The notes under the pieces were generated by a model. The model made no database searches. It was not told the DNA's origin and saw only the letters and a program-made list of their open reading frames with translations. A stretch of 64,000 nucleotides of DNA from Gluconobacter vitians. Lineage in GTDB: Bacteria; Pseudomonadota; Alphaproteobacteria; Acetobacterales; Acetobacteraceae. The position numbers were made by a program, and so were the translations under genes. The stretch covers positions 182,272-246,271 of the forward strand of contig NZ_JABCQG010000002.1 of assembly GCF_015244565.1 (NCBI RefSeq), read 5' to 3'. Below, one piece after another: positions 31,346 through 40,896 of this stretch (positions are counted from its first letter, which is position 1; each line of letters opens with the position of its first letter).

Positions 31346-32572
31346 ATGATTGATCCGGCCCTGCGCTCCCTCCCCGGCCTTCCGTCCCTGATTGTCGGAA
31401 GAATTTTCTCACAGCTTTCCGCAACGACCATGACGATCGCCATCGGATGGCAGATCTATGCCCTGACACATGACGTGGCGTCTCTGGGTTATCTGGGTCT
31501 CGCCCAGTTCCTCCCCATGATCCCCCTGACCTTCGTTGCCGGTCATATCGCGGACCGCTTCAACCGGCGCACCATCGTCCTGATCTGTCAGGCCTGCGAA
31601 ATCCTGGCCACGGGCGCACTGGCTTTCGCAGCCGCATTCCATGCCCTCACAACAGGCGCCATTTACACATTCGCGGCCTTCTACGGCGTCCTGAGAAGCT
31701 TCGAGATGCCCTGCCAGCAGGCCTTTCTTCCCGCTATCGCACCGCCTGCCCTGTTGCCCCGCGCACAGGCCCTGCTCTCTTCACTGTTCATGACGGCTTC
31801 GATTGTCGGGCCCAGTCTGGGTGGGCTGCTCTACGGGATCGGACCCGTCGTCTGTTACGGCCTCTCCACCGCCGGATTTGCCGCTGCTTTCGGGGGCACA
31901 TTGTCTCTCAGGCTGGTTCACACGGTCCCGGCCAAAGAGCCGATCACGTTTGCCTCGGTTTTCGCTGGCCTGTCTTTCCTCAACCGCCGCCGGGATCTTC
32001 TCGGAGCCATCACGCTCGACCTGTTTGCCGTGCTTCTGGGTGGCGCCACGGCCATGCTGCCGGTCTATGCCGACGGAATCCTGCATGTTGGCCCGATCGG
32101 TCTAGGGATGCTGCGTGCAGCTCCTGCCGTAGGAGCCCTTCTGATGTCCTGGGGGCTGTCACACTATCCTCTGAAAGGTCGCGCGGGCCTCATCATGTTT
32201 GTGTCCGTGGTGGTCTTTGGCGTTGCAACGATTGCTTTTGGAGCCTCCCACATCGTCTGGCTCTCGATCATTGCCCTGATGGTTCTTGGCGCATCCGACG
32301 TCATCAGTGTGGTGATCCGCTCTTCGCTTATCCAGTTGGCCACACCAGATTCAATGCGGGGTCGCGTTTCGGCCGTGAACACGCTGTTCATCGGTTCAAG
32401 CAACCAGCTTGGCGAATTTGAAAGCGGGATGCTCGGAACGGCCATCAGACCGGAAGCGGCTGTGATTGCTGGTGGCGTCGGCACCATCGTGGTCGCGGCT
32501 GTCTGGGTACGCCTGTTTCCGCGCCTGTGGACACTGGATCGTCTGGAAGACGTCTTCCCGGAGGAACAATAA
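31346..32572 (+). CDS. MFS transporter, EntS-like exporter family
   Basis: Major facilitator protein of 408 residues with about 12 membrane segments. The loop 2-3 motif GHIADRFNRRTIV (near residue 67) is the MFS signature. The pattern resembles the enterobactin-exporter-like branch (FFSQLSAT start region, VGPSLGGLLYG, DVISVVIRSSLIQLATPDSMRGRVSAVN). The cargo is unknown. A strong terminator follows its stop. Confidence 0.85.
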   Translation: MIDPALRSLPGLPSLIVGRIFSQLSATTMTIAIGWQIYALTHDVASLGYLGLAQFLPMIPLTFVAGHIADRFNRRTIVLICQACEILATGALAFAAAFHALTTGAIYTFAAFYGVLRSFEMPCQQAFLPAIAPPALLPRAQALLSSLFMTASIVGPSLGGLLYGIGPVVCYGLSTAGFAAAFGGTLSLRLVHTVPAKEPITFASVFAGLSFLNRRRDLLGAITLDLFAVLLGGATAMLPVYADGILHVGPIGLGMLRAAPAVGALLMSWGLSHYPLKGRAGLIMFVSVVVFGVATIAFGASHIVWLSIIALMVLGASDVISVVIRSSLIQLATPDSMRGRVSAVNTLFIGSSNQLGEFESGMLGTAIRPEAAVIAGGVGTIVVAAVWVRLFPRLWTLDRLEDVFPEEQ

Positions 32573-32584
32573 TTCCAGAAACGC

Positions 32585-32610
32585 AAAAAGCTCCCGAAAG
32601 GGAGCTTTTT
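32585..32610. terminator. Bidirectional intrinsic terminator
   Basis: AAAAAGCTCCC (32585-32595) and GGGAGCTTTTT (32600-32610) form a perfect 11-base-pair stem with a GAAA tetraloop, flanked by A and T runs on both strands. It can end the MFS gene on the + strand and tRNA-Asn on the minus strand. Confidence 0.92.
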
Positions 32611-32638
32611 CTGCGGCCAGAACCAACCTTGAAAAGGC

Positions 32639-32714
32639 TGGCTCCCGAAGTAGGACTCGAACCTACGACCCAGCGATTAACAGTCGCTTGCTCTACCAAC
32701 TGAGCTATTCGGGA
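32639..32714 (-). tRNA. tRNA-Asn (GUU)
   Basis: A minus-strand cloverleaf with acceptor TCCCGAA/TTCGGGA, anticodon loop CTGTTAA (anticodon GTT), T-loop TTCGAGT and an encoded CCA (32639-32641). It lies just upstream of the terminator at 32585-32610. Confidence 0.97.
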
Positions 32715-32826
32715 CCGGCGAGGTGGTATGTAGCCAAATGACCGGGGCCGGTAAACCCCAAAAATGAACTTTTTCGAGAGATTTTTTCGTTTCTCTTCAA
32801 AGACCTGCGAAAAACAGCCGTTTTTT

Positions 32827-33279
32827 TCAGAGCTCTTCCCGTCCCCGCGTCGCGAGCAGATCCACGCGTTCGTTGTTTTCGTCCCCCGAATGACCTTTGA
32901 CCCAGAGCCATTCGATCTCATGCGCTTTCGCAGCATTCAGAATCCGCTCCCACAGATCCATGTTGGCCACGGGATCACCTGCCGCATTACGCCATTTCCG
33001 CCGCACCCAGCCGGTATGCCAGCGTGTGATGCCGTTGCGTAGATATTCGCTGTCCGTATGCAGTGTCACAATGCAGGGACGCTTCAGGGCTTCCAGCGCT
33101 TCGGCCGCGGCTGTCAGTTCCATCCGGTTGTTGGTGGTCTCCGGATGGCCGCCCAGAAGTTCTTTTTCCTGACCGCGACAGACCAGAAGGGCTCCCCATC
33201 CACCGGGGCCCGGATTAGGCTTGCAGCCGCCATCTGTCCAGATTTCAACCTGAGGCCGCGCCGAAGACGCCTCAGACAT
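32827..33279 (-). CDS. rnhA: Ribonuclease HI
   Basis: Cuts the RNA strand of RNA-DNA hybrids. The acidic active site is visible: [17 protein letters not shown] (first Asp near residue 16), [13 protein letters not shown] (Glu), HTDSEYL (Asp) and [12 protein letters not shown] (last Asp). It has 150 residues, close to the E. coli length. It is the last gene of ispH-thrB-rnhA and its start overlaps the thrB end by 8 bases. Confidence 0.97.
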   Translation of the reverse strand: MSEASSARPQVEIWTDGGCKPNPGPGGWGALLVCRGQEKELLGGHPETTNNRMELTAAAEALEALKRPCIVTLHTDSEYLRNGITRWHTGWVRRKWRNAAGDPVANMDLWERILNAAKAHEIEWLWVKGHSGDENNERVDLLATRGREEL

Positions 33280-34222
33280 GTTTCATGCTCGCGAAATGAC
33301 GCAGACGCAGCAGGTAGGCCAGCGGATCCTTGCGGGTCACCAGCGCATTGGCCGGCGTGTTAATCCAGTCATACAGCCGGGTCAGCAGAAACCGGATTGC
33401 AGCCCCCTGACAGAGCACCGAAAGGGCCGATTTTTCTGCTTGGCTAAGAGGACGGACGCTTTCGTAACCCTGCAAAATGGCCGCAGCAAAAGACGGCTCG
33501 AACGTCTTTTCGTCCCGGAAACACCAGGCATTCAGGCAGATCGCCAGATCGTAAGCCAAGAAATCTGTGCAGGCGAAATAGAAGTCGATCAGACCCGAGA
33601 CCTGACCGTTCTGGAAAAACACGTTGTCCGGAAACAGATCGGCATGGATCTGCCCGCGCGGAAGGTCGGCCGTCGCAGGCCATGCAGCCTCAATTTTCTG
33701 AAGCGCGGTCCGGACTTCCGCCGTCAGACCGGGCGCAAGAGCATCCCCGCTCTCGCCACAACTGTCGAGAAGCGGTCCCCAAGCGGAGGAAGACAGTGCA
33801 TTAGGCCGCACCGCCTCATAGCCCTCACCGGCGAGATGGAGTTGAGCAAGAACCTTGCCAAGTTCCAGGCACAGCCCGGCATCAAGCTGGGTCGCCGAGA
33901 CACCTGGCAGAAAAGTCGTAATTGCTGCCGGACGGCCTGCGAGGCTGCGGAGTGCCTTGCCGTCCCGGTCCGACACCGGCAGCGGGCAGTTCAGTCCCCT
34001 GCCCGACAGATACTGCATGAGCCCCAGAAACCACGGCAGCTCATCAGCTTTTACGCGGCGTTCAAACAGCGTGAGGATAAAATCCCCCTCGGTCGTACGG
34101 AGGAGGAAATTACTGTTTTCGACACCCTCGGCGATGCCATGAAACGAGACCAGCGTCCCGATCTCGTAAGTGCCAAGAAACGCTTCAAGCGTCTCGGCCG
34201 CCAGTTCCGTATAGACGGCCAT
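33272..34222 (-). CDS. thrB: Homoserine kinase, APH-fold type
   Basis: Phosphorylates homoserine on the way to threonine. The 316-residue protein has the aminoglycoside-phosphotransferase fold used by alphaproteobacterial ThrB. It opens with [16 protein letters not shown], followed by [11 protein letters not shown], the catalytic HADLFPDN (residues 193-200) and the metal-binding GLIDFYFA. It begins 6 bases after ispH and overlaps rnhA by 8. MetX, which draws on the same homoserine pool, lies elsewhere in the window. Confidence 0.95.
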   Translation of the reverse strand: MAVYTELAAETLEAFLGTYEIGTLVSFHGIAEGVENSNFLLRTTEGDFILTLFERRVKADELPWFLGLMQYLSGRGLNCPLPVSDRDGKALRSLAGRPAAITTFLPGVSATQLDAGLCLELGKVLAQLHLAGEGYEAVRPNALSSSAWGPLLDSCGESGDALAPGLTAEVRTALQKIEAAWPATADLPRGQIHADLFPDNVFFQNGQVSGLIDFYFACTDFLAYDLAICLNAWCFRDEKTFEPSFAAAILQGYESVRPLSQAEKSALSVLCQGAAIRFLLTRLYDWINTPANALVTRKDPLAYLLRLRHFASMKHV

Positions 34223-34228
34223 GAGAAA

Positions 34229-35239
34229 TCAGTCGTCCTCGCCAGCCAGCGGACCGGGCAGACGGAAGTTGATGTTCTCTTCTTTGACGATTCGCTCTTC
34301 GATCTTGAGCATGTACTTCTCGGCCAGAGCAGTCACCATTTCCTGCACGAGGCTTTCGGGAGCGGACGCACCGGCACTGATGCCCAGCGTTTCCACGCCT
34401 TCAAGGACGCTCCAGTCAAGGTTTTCGAGCTTCGGCACCAGCAGGGCACGACGCGCGCCGGAGCGCTCGGCGACTTCCCGCAGACGCTGCGAGTTGGACG
34501 AATTGGGTGAGCCGATCACGATCACCAGATCGCTCTCAGGCGCAATCGCCTTTACGGCTTCCTGACGGTTGGTCGTGGCATAGCAAATGTCTTCACGCTT
34601 GGGTCCCTCGATCAGCGGGAAGCGCGAACGCAGGATGTCCACGATTTCAGCCGTATCATCGACCGAAAGCGTCGTCTGCGTGATGAAGGCGAGCTTCGTC
34701 GGATCTTCCGGCTGAATCGTACGGGCTTCTTCCGCATCGTTGATCAGCGTGACAGCGCCCGGCGGAAGCTGGCCCATGGTGCCCACGACTTCCGGATGGC
34801 CGGCATGACCGATCATCAGGATGTGACGCTGGTCCGGACCGCCGCCTGCAAAATGGCGCTCTGCCTCACGATGCACCTTGGAGACCAGCGGGCAGGTCGC
34901 ATCCAGATACAGAAGGTTGCGGCGCTGTGCCTCTGCCGGAACCGCCTTGGGAACGCCATGGGCCGAGAAAACGACATGTCCGTCTTCGGGAACTTCATCC
35001 AGTTCCTCGACGAAAATGGCGCCCTTGGCTTCCAGTCCTTCCACGACAGTCCGGTTATGGACGATCTCGTGGCGGACATAGACCGGCGCGCCATAACGGC
35101 GCAGGGCCTCTTCCACAACACGGATGGCACGGTCCACACCGGCACAGAATCCACGCGGACCGGCGAGCAGGACGCGAAGGGTTTTATGGGCTTCCACACC
35201 GTCGGTGCGGGAAGGAGCGAAAGTCGTCTGTTCTGACAT
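34229..35239 (-). CDS. ispH: 4-hydroxy-3-methylbut-2-enyl diphosphate reductase
   Basis: Last enzyme of the MEP isoprenoid pathway, making IPP and DMAPP with an Fe-S cluster. The three cluster cysteines are visible: C32 (GPRGFCAGV), C116 (LDATCPLV) and C219 (REDICYAT). The substrate motif [11 protein letters not shown] is also present. I chose the ATG at 35239, giving 336 residues. The open frame continues upstream, but that part has no family similarity and covers the region before the next gene. It leads the operon with thrB and rnhA. Confidence 0.96.
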   Translation of the reverse strand: MSEQTTFAPSRTDGVEAHKTLRVLLAGPRGFCAGVDRAIRVVEEALRRYGAPVYVRHEIVHNRTVVEGLEAKGAIFVEELDEVPEDGHVVFSAHGVPKAVPAEAQRRNLLYLDATCPLVSKVHREAERHFAGGGPDQRHILMIGHAGHPEVVGTMGQLPPGAVTLINDAEEARTIQPEDPTKLAFITQTTLSVDDTAEIVDILRSRFPLIEGPKREDICYATTNRQEAVKAIAPESDLVIVIGSPNSSNSQRLREVAERSGARRALLVPKLENLDWSVLEGVETLGISAGASAPESLVQEMVTALAEKYMLKIEERIVKEENINFRLPGPLAGEDD

Positions 35240-35341
35240 GGTGTTCCCCAAGCGGGCGGAGTTCGATATGTAGGACCAGTATCGACCGGATTGCCTCTCG
35301 TCGCAACGTCCGGGCCGCTTTGTTGGGAGTTTCTTCAGCTG

Positions 35342-35935
35342 ATGCCAGCCATCCGGCGCCTCGCCTCGTCCCTGTTTGCTCCGGCTTTTGCCCTTGTGGC
35401 GCTTTCGAGTCTGGCCGGCTGCGACGAATCCAACCCGAGTTTCTTCGCCCCCGCCTGCCCGGCGCTCGATATCCCGGGTTCGGCCGCGGACCAGTTCGTC
35501 TATGACGGCAAGAGCGCGGATATCGGCAGTCTCGTCAGCCATGCCCAGATCGCGTCTCTTTCAGGAGACTGTGAACGGGGTCCGGACGGCCCGCATGGTC
35601 ATCAGACGGTCCGCACGCGCCTGAGCCTTGCGATGAACCTGACCCGTGGCCCGGCTGCGACCAGCAGCACGATCGACGTGCCATATTTCATCGTCATCAT
35701 GCGTGACGGCAAGATCGTGGACAAAAAGGTCTTCACCGACAGCTTCCGCTTCCCGGCCAATGTCAGCACGCAGTCCGTCCGGACGAACCTGCGGCTGATC
35801 GATCTTCCTGCGACAGACAACATGACGCAGGAAAATCCCTACACGCTTGAGATTGGCTACCAGTTGACGCATGGAGAACTGGGCTATAACCGCGAGCATC
35901 TCGCGCCAGTCGCCTTCCACAGTCATACCCAGTAA
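35342..35935 (+). CDS. Hypothetical lipoprotein
   Basis: A 197-residue protein with a signal peptide ending in the lipobox SLAGC (cysteine near residue 27), so probably lipid-anchored. The mature part has [10 protein letters not shown] and two further cysteines. An internal stretch, [20 protein letters not shown], looks like a beta-sandwich core. I do not recognise a characterised family. The start at 35342 gives a clean signal peptide, whereas an earlier start at 35291 would not. It diverges from ispH and stands 133 bases before the OPT transporter. Confidence 0.72.
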   Translation: MPAIRRLASSLFAPAFALVALSSLAGCDESNPSFFAPACPALDIPGSAADQFVYDGKSADIGSLVSHAQIASLSGDCERGPDGPHGHQTVRTRLSLAMNLTRGPAATSSTIDVPYFIVIMRDGKIVDKKVFTDSFRFPANVSTQSVRTNLRLIDLPATDNMTQENPYTLEIGYQLTHGELGYNREHLAPVAFHSHTQ

Positions 35936-36068
35936 ACAGAACGCCAGGCCCAAATGGCCTCAGATACAGGCGGCAATCCGTTGCATGACAACAGTTGCCG
36001 CATGAACAGCCCGGTATGCGAACAGGGCGGAATGTTCCGTACCGGGCATCATTTCGGAACAGAAACAC

Positions 36069-37952
36069 ATGGACAGTCGCGAACTGACCCTCCGCGGGAT
36101 TATTCTCGGGGCCCTCATTACGGTCGTGTTTACGGCGGCAAACGTCTATCTGGGCCTGAAAATCGGCCTGACGTTCGGTTCATCCATTCCAGCCACGATT
36201 ATCTCGATGGCCGTCCTGCGCCTCATGGGCGGTGGTACAATGCTGGAAAACAACATGGTCCAGACGCAGGCCTCGGCTGCTGGCACCCTGTCCTGTGTCT
36301 TTGCAGCGTTTCCGGCCCTCATCAGGGTTGGTTACTGGCATGAGTTTCCGTATTTCGTAACGCTCCTGCTCACGATGGCCGGCGGCATGACAGGCGTCGT
36401 CTTCACCATTCCGTTGCGACGGGCCCTCGTCAGCAATTCCGACCTGCCCTATCCCGAGGGCACGGCCTGCGCGGAAATCCTGCGCGCCTCCTCCCCCGAA
36501 GGCGACGCCCAGAGCCTGAAATCCCTGACACTAGGCACCCTCGTCTCTGGCGCGATCGCCTTTGCTACATCGGGCTTACGTCTCCTGTCAGACGGATTTT
36601 CCGCTGCCACCGTCGTCGGATCATCCGCTTTCCGCCTGAGCGGAAGTTTCTCCCTCGCCCTGCTGGGAACCGGATATCTGGTCGGCATTGGCGGAGGTAT
36701 TGCGATGCTGCTTGGGGTGTTTCTGGCCTGGGGCGTGATGGTCCCCGTTCTGGGTCACGTGGCCCCGACTGCCAACCCGCTGGCCGACGCGACCGGTCTA
36801 TGGCTGCACAAAGTCCGTTTCATCGGCGCAGGCGCCATTGCCGTCGCGGCAATCTGGACCCTGCTGGCACTCGCCAAACCGGTGGCACAGGGCCTGAAGG
36901 AAGCCCTCTCGATCACCCATCAGGCCACCGGCGACGATAGCGACCGCGACCTGACGCCCCGAACGCTGGTCAGCCTGTGTGCAGGGATTGCCGTGCTGCT
37001 GGCAGGATTGTTCACCTATTTCCTGTGGCCCGTCATGTCCCATGGCGGCGCTCTGTTTGCCCTTGTCATACTGGGCCTGATCGCCTGTTTCGGGCTGGGC
37101 TTTCTGGTCGCCAGCGCCTGCGGTTACATGGCCGGGATCATCGGTTCATCCTCCTCGCCCATTTCCGGCGTCGGAATCATCGCCATTATCGTGATTTCCG
37201 TTGCCTTATGGGGACTGGAAAGCGGTGGACTGCTCACGGTCGAGCAGCGTCCGATTGCCATTGCTTTCGGCCTCTTCGTCCTCTCCGCCATCACGGCCTC
37301 GGCAGCCGTGTCCAATGACAATCTTCAGGACCTCAAGACCGGACAGCTTGTTGGTGCAGCTCCCTGGAAGCAGGAAGTCGCCCTGCTGATCGGCTGTGCC
37401 GTCGGCGCGATTGTCGTCCCCTGGGTTCTTCAGGTCCTGTATCAGGCTTATGGCTTTGTGGGAGCGATGCCACGGACAGACATGGATCCCACACGGGCGC
37501 TCGCCGCACCCCAGCCTGCCCTGATGGCTGCCATTGCCACCGGTATTCTCACCCATCAGCTCGACTGGCTGATGCTGGAAATCGGGGCCGCCATTGGCGT
37601 GGTTCTGGTCGTGCTGGATATCGTACTACACCGCCGCAACCTCGCGCTTCCGCCGCTGGCCGTCGGCATGGGCATATACCTTCCGGCAGATGTCTCGGTC
37701 ACGATCGGAATTGGTGCGGGGCTTGGATGGCTGCTGCGTCGTTTTCCCAAGGAACAGGGAACGATGATCGCCTCAGGCTTCATCGTCGGAGAAAGCCTGA
37801 TCGGCGTGGCACTGGCAGCAATGGCCGGTGCTACGGGAAGCGCCGATACGCTGGCACTTCCCATACCGGCCCTGCTGAATGCAGGGCTCGGCTGGGCTGT
37901 CTTCTGCGGCGTCATGCTCTGGTTCGGGCGCCAGGTCAGACAGTCGCAGTAA
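36069..37952 (+). CDS. OPT family oligopeptide transporter
   Basis: Integral membrane protein of 627 residues with about 15-16 hydrophobic segments. It shows the OPT/YSL hallmarks TAANVYLGLKIGLTFGSSIPA near residue 21 (here split by motif), ENNMVQTQASAAGTL near 62 and SDLPYPEGTACAEIL near 124. Family members move oligopeptides or metal chelates by proton symport. The bacterial substrate is usually unknown and cannot be told here. Confidence 0.9.
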   Translation: MDSRELTLRGIILGALITVVFTAANVYLGLKIGLTFGSSIPATIISMAVLRLMGGGTMLENNMVQTQASAAGTLSCVFAAFPALIRVGYWHEFPYFVTLLLTMAGGMTGVVFTIPLRRALVSNSDLPYPEGTACAEILRASSPEGDAQSLKSLTLGTLVSGAIAFATSGLRLLSDGFSAATVVGSSAFRLSGSFSLALLGTGYLVGIGGGIAMLLGVFLAWGVMVPVLGHVAPTANPLADATGLWLHKVRFIGAGAIAVAAIWTLLALAKPVAQGLKEALSITHQATGDDSDRDLTPRTLVSLCAGIAVLLAGLFTYFLWPVMSHGGALFALVILGLIACFGLGFLVASACGYMAGIIGSSSSPISGVGIIAIIVISVALWGLESGGLLTVEQRPIAIAFGLFVLSAITASAAVSNDNLQDLKTGQLVGAAPWKQEVALLIGCAVGAIVVPWVLQVLYQAYGFVGAMPRTDMDPTRALAAPQPALMAAIATGILTHQLDWLMLEIGAAIGVVLVVLDIVLHRRNLALPPLAVGMGIYLPADVSVTIGIGAGLGWLLRRFPKEQGTMIASGFIVGESLIGVALAAMAGATGSADTLALPIPALLNAGLGWAVFCGVMLWFGRQVRQSQ

Positions 37953-37956
37953 TAAA

Positions 37957-37986
37957 GTGGGGGCCTGTAATCAGGCCTTCACCCAC
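37957..37986. terminator. Convergent hairpin after OPT gene
   Basis: GTGGG (37957-37961) and GGCCTG (37962-37967) pair with CAGGCC (37972-37977) and CCCAC (37982-37986), with a TAAT loop and a 4-base bulge. It overlaps the 3' end of the coiled-coil gene on the other strand. There is no clear T run. Confidence 0.45.
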
Positions 37987-38528
37987 CACTGCACCGGCTC
38001 CTGCTCGGAAGCATCGGCTTCTGCCATCTCCGCGACTTCCGGAGCAGCCTCCTTGCGGGGACGCCCGACAGGACGGGGCGCACGACGTGCAGCCTCGGCA
38101 GCCTGTTCACGCGCCTGATGCAGGGAAGCCTTCAGTGTCTGGATGGTGTCCTGGTTTTCACGCAGTTCGCGGTTCAGTTCACTGATCTGGATCTTCGCGT
38201 GGGCTTCGCGGGTTTCAAACGCCTTGAGCTGGGACCGGACCTCCACGAGGCTCCGCTCGGCTTCTTCCCAGCGACGCTGCTCACGCTTGACCGACTGGCG
38301 CAGCCGCTCGATTTCTTCCTGATCTTCCTGACTGGGGGCGCGGGCAGCAATTCCCCGGCTTCCCTGATGTTCGACGACAACCTGTCCATCACGGACAAAG
38401 CGACGGCGACGTTCCGGAGTAGCCGTCACAGGCCGCGCTTTGGAAGAACGGGAGGAAGCCCCGGCTCCCAGACGGGCCAGAGCCTGTCGCAGCTTGTCTT
38501 CTTCGTTAACCTGATGCTCGTCGTGCAT
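37971..38528 (-). CDS. Hypothetical coiled-coil protein with AT-hook-like motif
   Basis: A 185-residue protein. The N-terminal third is basic, with RRRRFVRDGQVVVEHQ near residue 45. The middle, about residues 68-135, is a strong coiled coil (QEEIERLRQ...REQRRWEEAERSLVEVRSQL). A PVGRPRK segment (near 152) resembles an AT-hook, and the protein ends in VQWWVKA. It starts at ATG 38528; a longer frame is less plausible. It has no signal peptide, so it is probably cytoplasmic. A nucleoid or structural role is only a guess. Confidence 0.68.
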   Translation of the reverse strand: MHDEHQVNEEDKLRQALARLGAGASSRSSKARPVTATPERRRRFVRDGQVVVEHQGSRGIAARAPSQEDQEEIERLRQSVKREQRRWEEAERSLVEVRSQLKAFETREAHAKIQISELNRELRENQDTIQTLKASLHQAREQAAEAARRAPRPVGRPRKEAAPEVAEMAEADASEQEPVQWWVKA

Positions 38529-38743
38529 TCTGTATTCTTCAACCAATATGATATTTATAGATTTCTTCCCTGCACGACAGGTCTGCCAAAAGGCAGAAAA
38601 GCTGACCGGACCCTGGTCCACTCAGCAGTGACATGTCCTGACAAGGATATGGAAAATCGACTCGTCTGGAGAAACTCCAGCGTTCTGACGACGGACTTCT
38701 AGCACTTCAGGCGCATTCTGTCACCAGAACAATAAGCAAATAC

Positions 38744-39316
38744 CTATATTTTCTGCTGATGCCAGCGACCCGGAGACCAGAGAATATCCGTTTCACCATC
38801 ATTATTGGCGTGACGGGCAAGAACAAAGAAGTAATCAGACAGTCTGTTCAGAAAACGCAAGGCCTCTGCCGGAGCATGTTCCAGCACCGCCACCCTGCGT
38901 TCCGCCCGGCGCGCAACCGTCCTGACGAGATGGGCCTGTGCTGCAACGAGGCTTCCGCCCGGCAGGACAAAGCTCCGGAGATCCTGCTGGTGCTGGCGCA
39001 TGTCTTCCAACCGGACCTCAAGCCATGTGCTGGCTTCCGAAGTCAGGCTGGGAGAGCGTTCAGGATCCGGAAGGCACAGATCCGCTCCAGGATCGAACAG
39101 ACAGGACTGGATCTGCCGGACTTCATCGACAAGAGCAGTTATCCGGGTATTCTGTGCCATGTAACAGCACAGAATACCCAGTTGGGCATTGAGTTCATCG
39201 ACAGTCCCCATGGCTTCAATACGGTCCGAGGACTTGGGCACACGTGTCCCGTCCCCCAGCGACGTCTGTCCCGCATCACCGCCACGGGTTACGATCCTGT
39301 CGATCCGGATGCTCAT
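38744..39316 (-). CDS. Cob(I)alamin adenosyltransferase, PduO type
   Basis: Transfers adenosyl from ATP to cobalamin. The ATP-binding N-terminus TRGGDAGQTSLGDGTRVPKSS (split by motif: TRGGDAGQTSLGDG then RVPKSS) and DELNAQLGIL are diagnostic, and the C-terminal LNRLSDYFFVLAR completes the family. The length is 190 residues. No other cobalamin gene is in this window. Confidence 0.94.
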   Translation of the reverse strand: MSIRIDRIVTRGGDAGQTSLGDGTRVPKSSDRIEAMGTVDELNAQLGILCCYMAQNTRITALVDEVRQIQSCLFDPGADLCLPDPERSPSLTSEASTWLEVRLEDMRQHQQDLRSFVLPGGSLVAAQAHLVRTVARRAERRVAVLEHAPAEALRFLNRLSDYFFVLARHANNDGETDILWSPGRWHQQKI

Positions 39317-39343
39317 GCCTGTCCGTCTTTCCTTACGTTATGC

Positions 39344-39934
39344 TCAGCGGTTTCTCTTGTGCTTTGCGTGATGGCGGATCGTGCGATCTCCCATCAGGTC
39401 ATGGGCACGCGAAGTGTGATCGGTCAGCAGCTTGTCCGTATCCGAAGCCAGGGTTTTGATATCGGGCGTGCCACCGGAGGCCTTGGCCGTTGTGATGGCC
39501 TTGTCCAGATCCGCGGTGCGGACACTCACGACATCCCGCAGGAACATGCGGTCATATGCCGCACCATACAGATGGGAGAACGAATCGACATGCTCCTGAT
39601 CGGCTGCGTCGATCTTGGCCGCAACCGTCAGGTTGGCATCCGATGCGATCTTGGCAACGGCCTTCTGGTTCGTCGTGTGGTCGCCCTGAACCGTCGTCGC
39701 GAATGCCTTGATAACGTCGCTGTTGCTGTGGGTGGCTGCAAGCGTTGCGATGGCGATCTGCGTCTGATCCATTTCATCGACCTGCTGGATGAATGCCGCA
39801 TCCGCCGTGGTCAGCTTGTAGGTGGACGCAACACTCGGCAGAGCCGGAGCCGGCGGCGCGTCGGGAGCGTTACAGGCTGCCAGCCCGGCGAGAAGACCGG
39901 CGGACAGGCACAGGCGGACATATGAAACGGTCAT
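39344..39934 (-). CDS. DUF4142 lipoprotein
   Basis: A secreted helical protein of 196 residues with lipobox LAGLAAC (cysteine near residue 21). A DUF4142-type four-helix bundle follows: TTADAAFIQQVDEMDQTQIA, FATTVQGDHTTNQK and VDSFSHLYGAAYDRMFLRD. AAGGAAG stands just before the ATG at 39934, which decides the start. The function of DUF4142 is not established. The last residues are basic (HHAKHKRNR). Confidence 0.85.
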   Translation of the reverse strand: MTVSYVRLCLSAGLLAGLAACNAPDAPPAPALPSVASTYKLTTADAAFIQQVDEMDQTQIAIATLAATHSNSDVIKAFATTVQGDHTTNQKAVAKIASDANLTVAAKIDAADQEHVDSFSHLYGAAYDRMFLRDVVSVRTADLDKAITTAKASGGTPDIKTLASDTDKLLTDHTSRAHDLMGDRTIRHHAKHKRNR

Positions 39935-40050
39935 TGAAGCTTCCTTTTTCAAACGCGCCTCCCCTGCGAAGGACAGGCCGCGACAGACTGACATTCCACT
40001 CATGACAGTCTCTCATTCGCTGTTCAGACAACACATGATACATTCACGGC

Positions 40051-40482
40051 ATGTCCGCAAACCCTGTCCGCACCAGTCTGCCCGATCTGCTCCGGGGAAG
40101 TTTCATATTTGCAGCTCTGTCCGCTGCATCAGGCGTCATGCTGGGCGCACTTTCCGCGCATCTGCCGGACCGGCTTTTTGCCGTCCCAAGCGGACGCGCC
40201 ATGCTGCATTCCGCAGTTGAAATCCAGATGTGGCACGCACTGGGTCTTTGCGTGCTGTCCCTGAACGCTTCCCGTCTGTCGCCGAAACTGATCCGCCTGG
40301 CCTGTCTGTGCATGGCGGTCGGTATGGTTCTGTTCTGCGTACCGGTTACGCTGCTCGCCCTGTTCAATCTGAAGCTAGGCCCCATGTCGGTTGGGCGAAT
40401 TGCGCCTTATGGCGGCACGATGCTCATGATCGCCTGGTGTCTGGCTGCCGCATCGGCGCTGCGTCGCCCGTTCCAGAACTGA
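40051..40482 (+). CDS. DUF423 (YgdD-like) inner membrane protein
   Basis: A 143-residue protein with four hydrophobic segments. The DUF423 landmarks are present: an early LSAHLPDR with GALSAH, WHALGL in the second segment, and RIAPYGGTMLMIAWCLAAASAL at the end (split by motif). The function is unknown, and E. coli YgdD is the namesake. It is convergent with the next small membrane protein. Confidence 0.86.
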   Translation: MSANPVRTSLPDLLRGSFIFAALSAASGVMLGALSAHLPDRLFAVPSGRAMLHSAVEIQMWHALGLCVLSLNASRLSPKLIRLACLCMAVGMVLFCVPVTLLALFNLKLGPMSVGRIAPYGGTMLMIAWCLAAASALRRPFQN

Positions 40483-40489
40483 ACGGCGA

Positions 40490-40852
40490 TCAGCTTCGGC
40501 TTTTTCTGATTCGCTGAAAAACCAGTAGCCCGATCGTCTGGACGGCAAGAGCCGCAAGAAAACAGACAATCATGATCCCGGTCAGGATCAGCTGTTCGCG
40601 CCCGAGGCCGGATTCAATATGAAACAGACTGTACAGTTCCTGCCAGGCGGACGTTCCCGCCACATGCTGCGCCAGTTTGATTGCGGGCTGCCAGAAGCGG
40701 AACACCGAGGCGAAAGCAAGCGTGAGCCCTACAAGGATGACAGTCCGGATCAGGGTCTCCGTGACACTGACCTCACGTGACGGCGCGGCTTGCGGAGGTG
40801 CTGCTGGCTTCTTCAAACGCATGACCTTTCGTGGAATTTGAGCTTTAATCAT
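40490..40852 (-). CDS. Hypothetical membrane protein
   Basis: A 120-residue unrecognised protein with two hydrophobic segments (about 31-50 and 86-109) and a basic, Pro-rich N-terminus. AGGAA precedes the ATG at 40852, and a later ATG at 40822 is possible. It diverges from the thioredoxin-like gene. Confidence 0.62.
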   Translation of the reverse strand: MIKAQIPRKVMRLKKPAAPPQAAPSREVSVTETLIRTVILVGLTLAFASVFRFWQPAIKLAQHVAGTSAWQELYSLFHIESGLGREQLILTGIMIVCFLAALAVQTIGLLVFQRIRKSRS

Positions 40853-40896
40853 ATGTTCCTGTCATTCTGCGTTATGGCATGCAGAAGACAACATCA

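Noticed and set aside
33278..34510. 410-residue open frame on the + strand
   Set aside because: Antisense to thrB and ispH, whose motifs are unambiguous.
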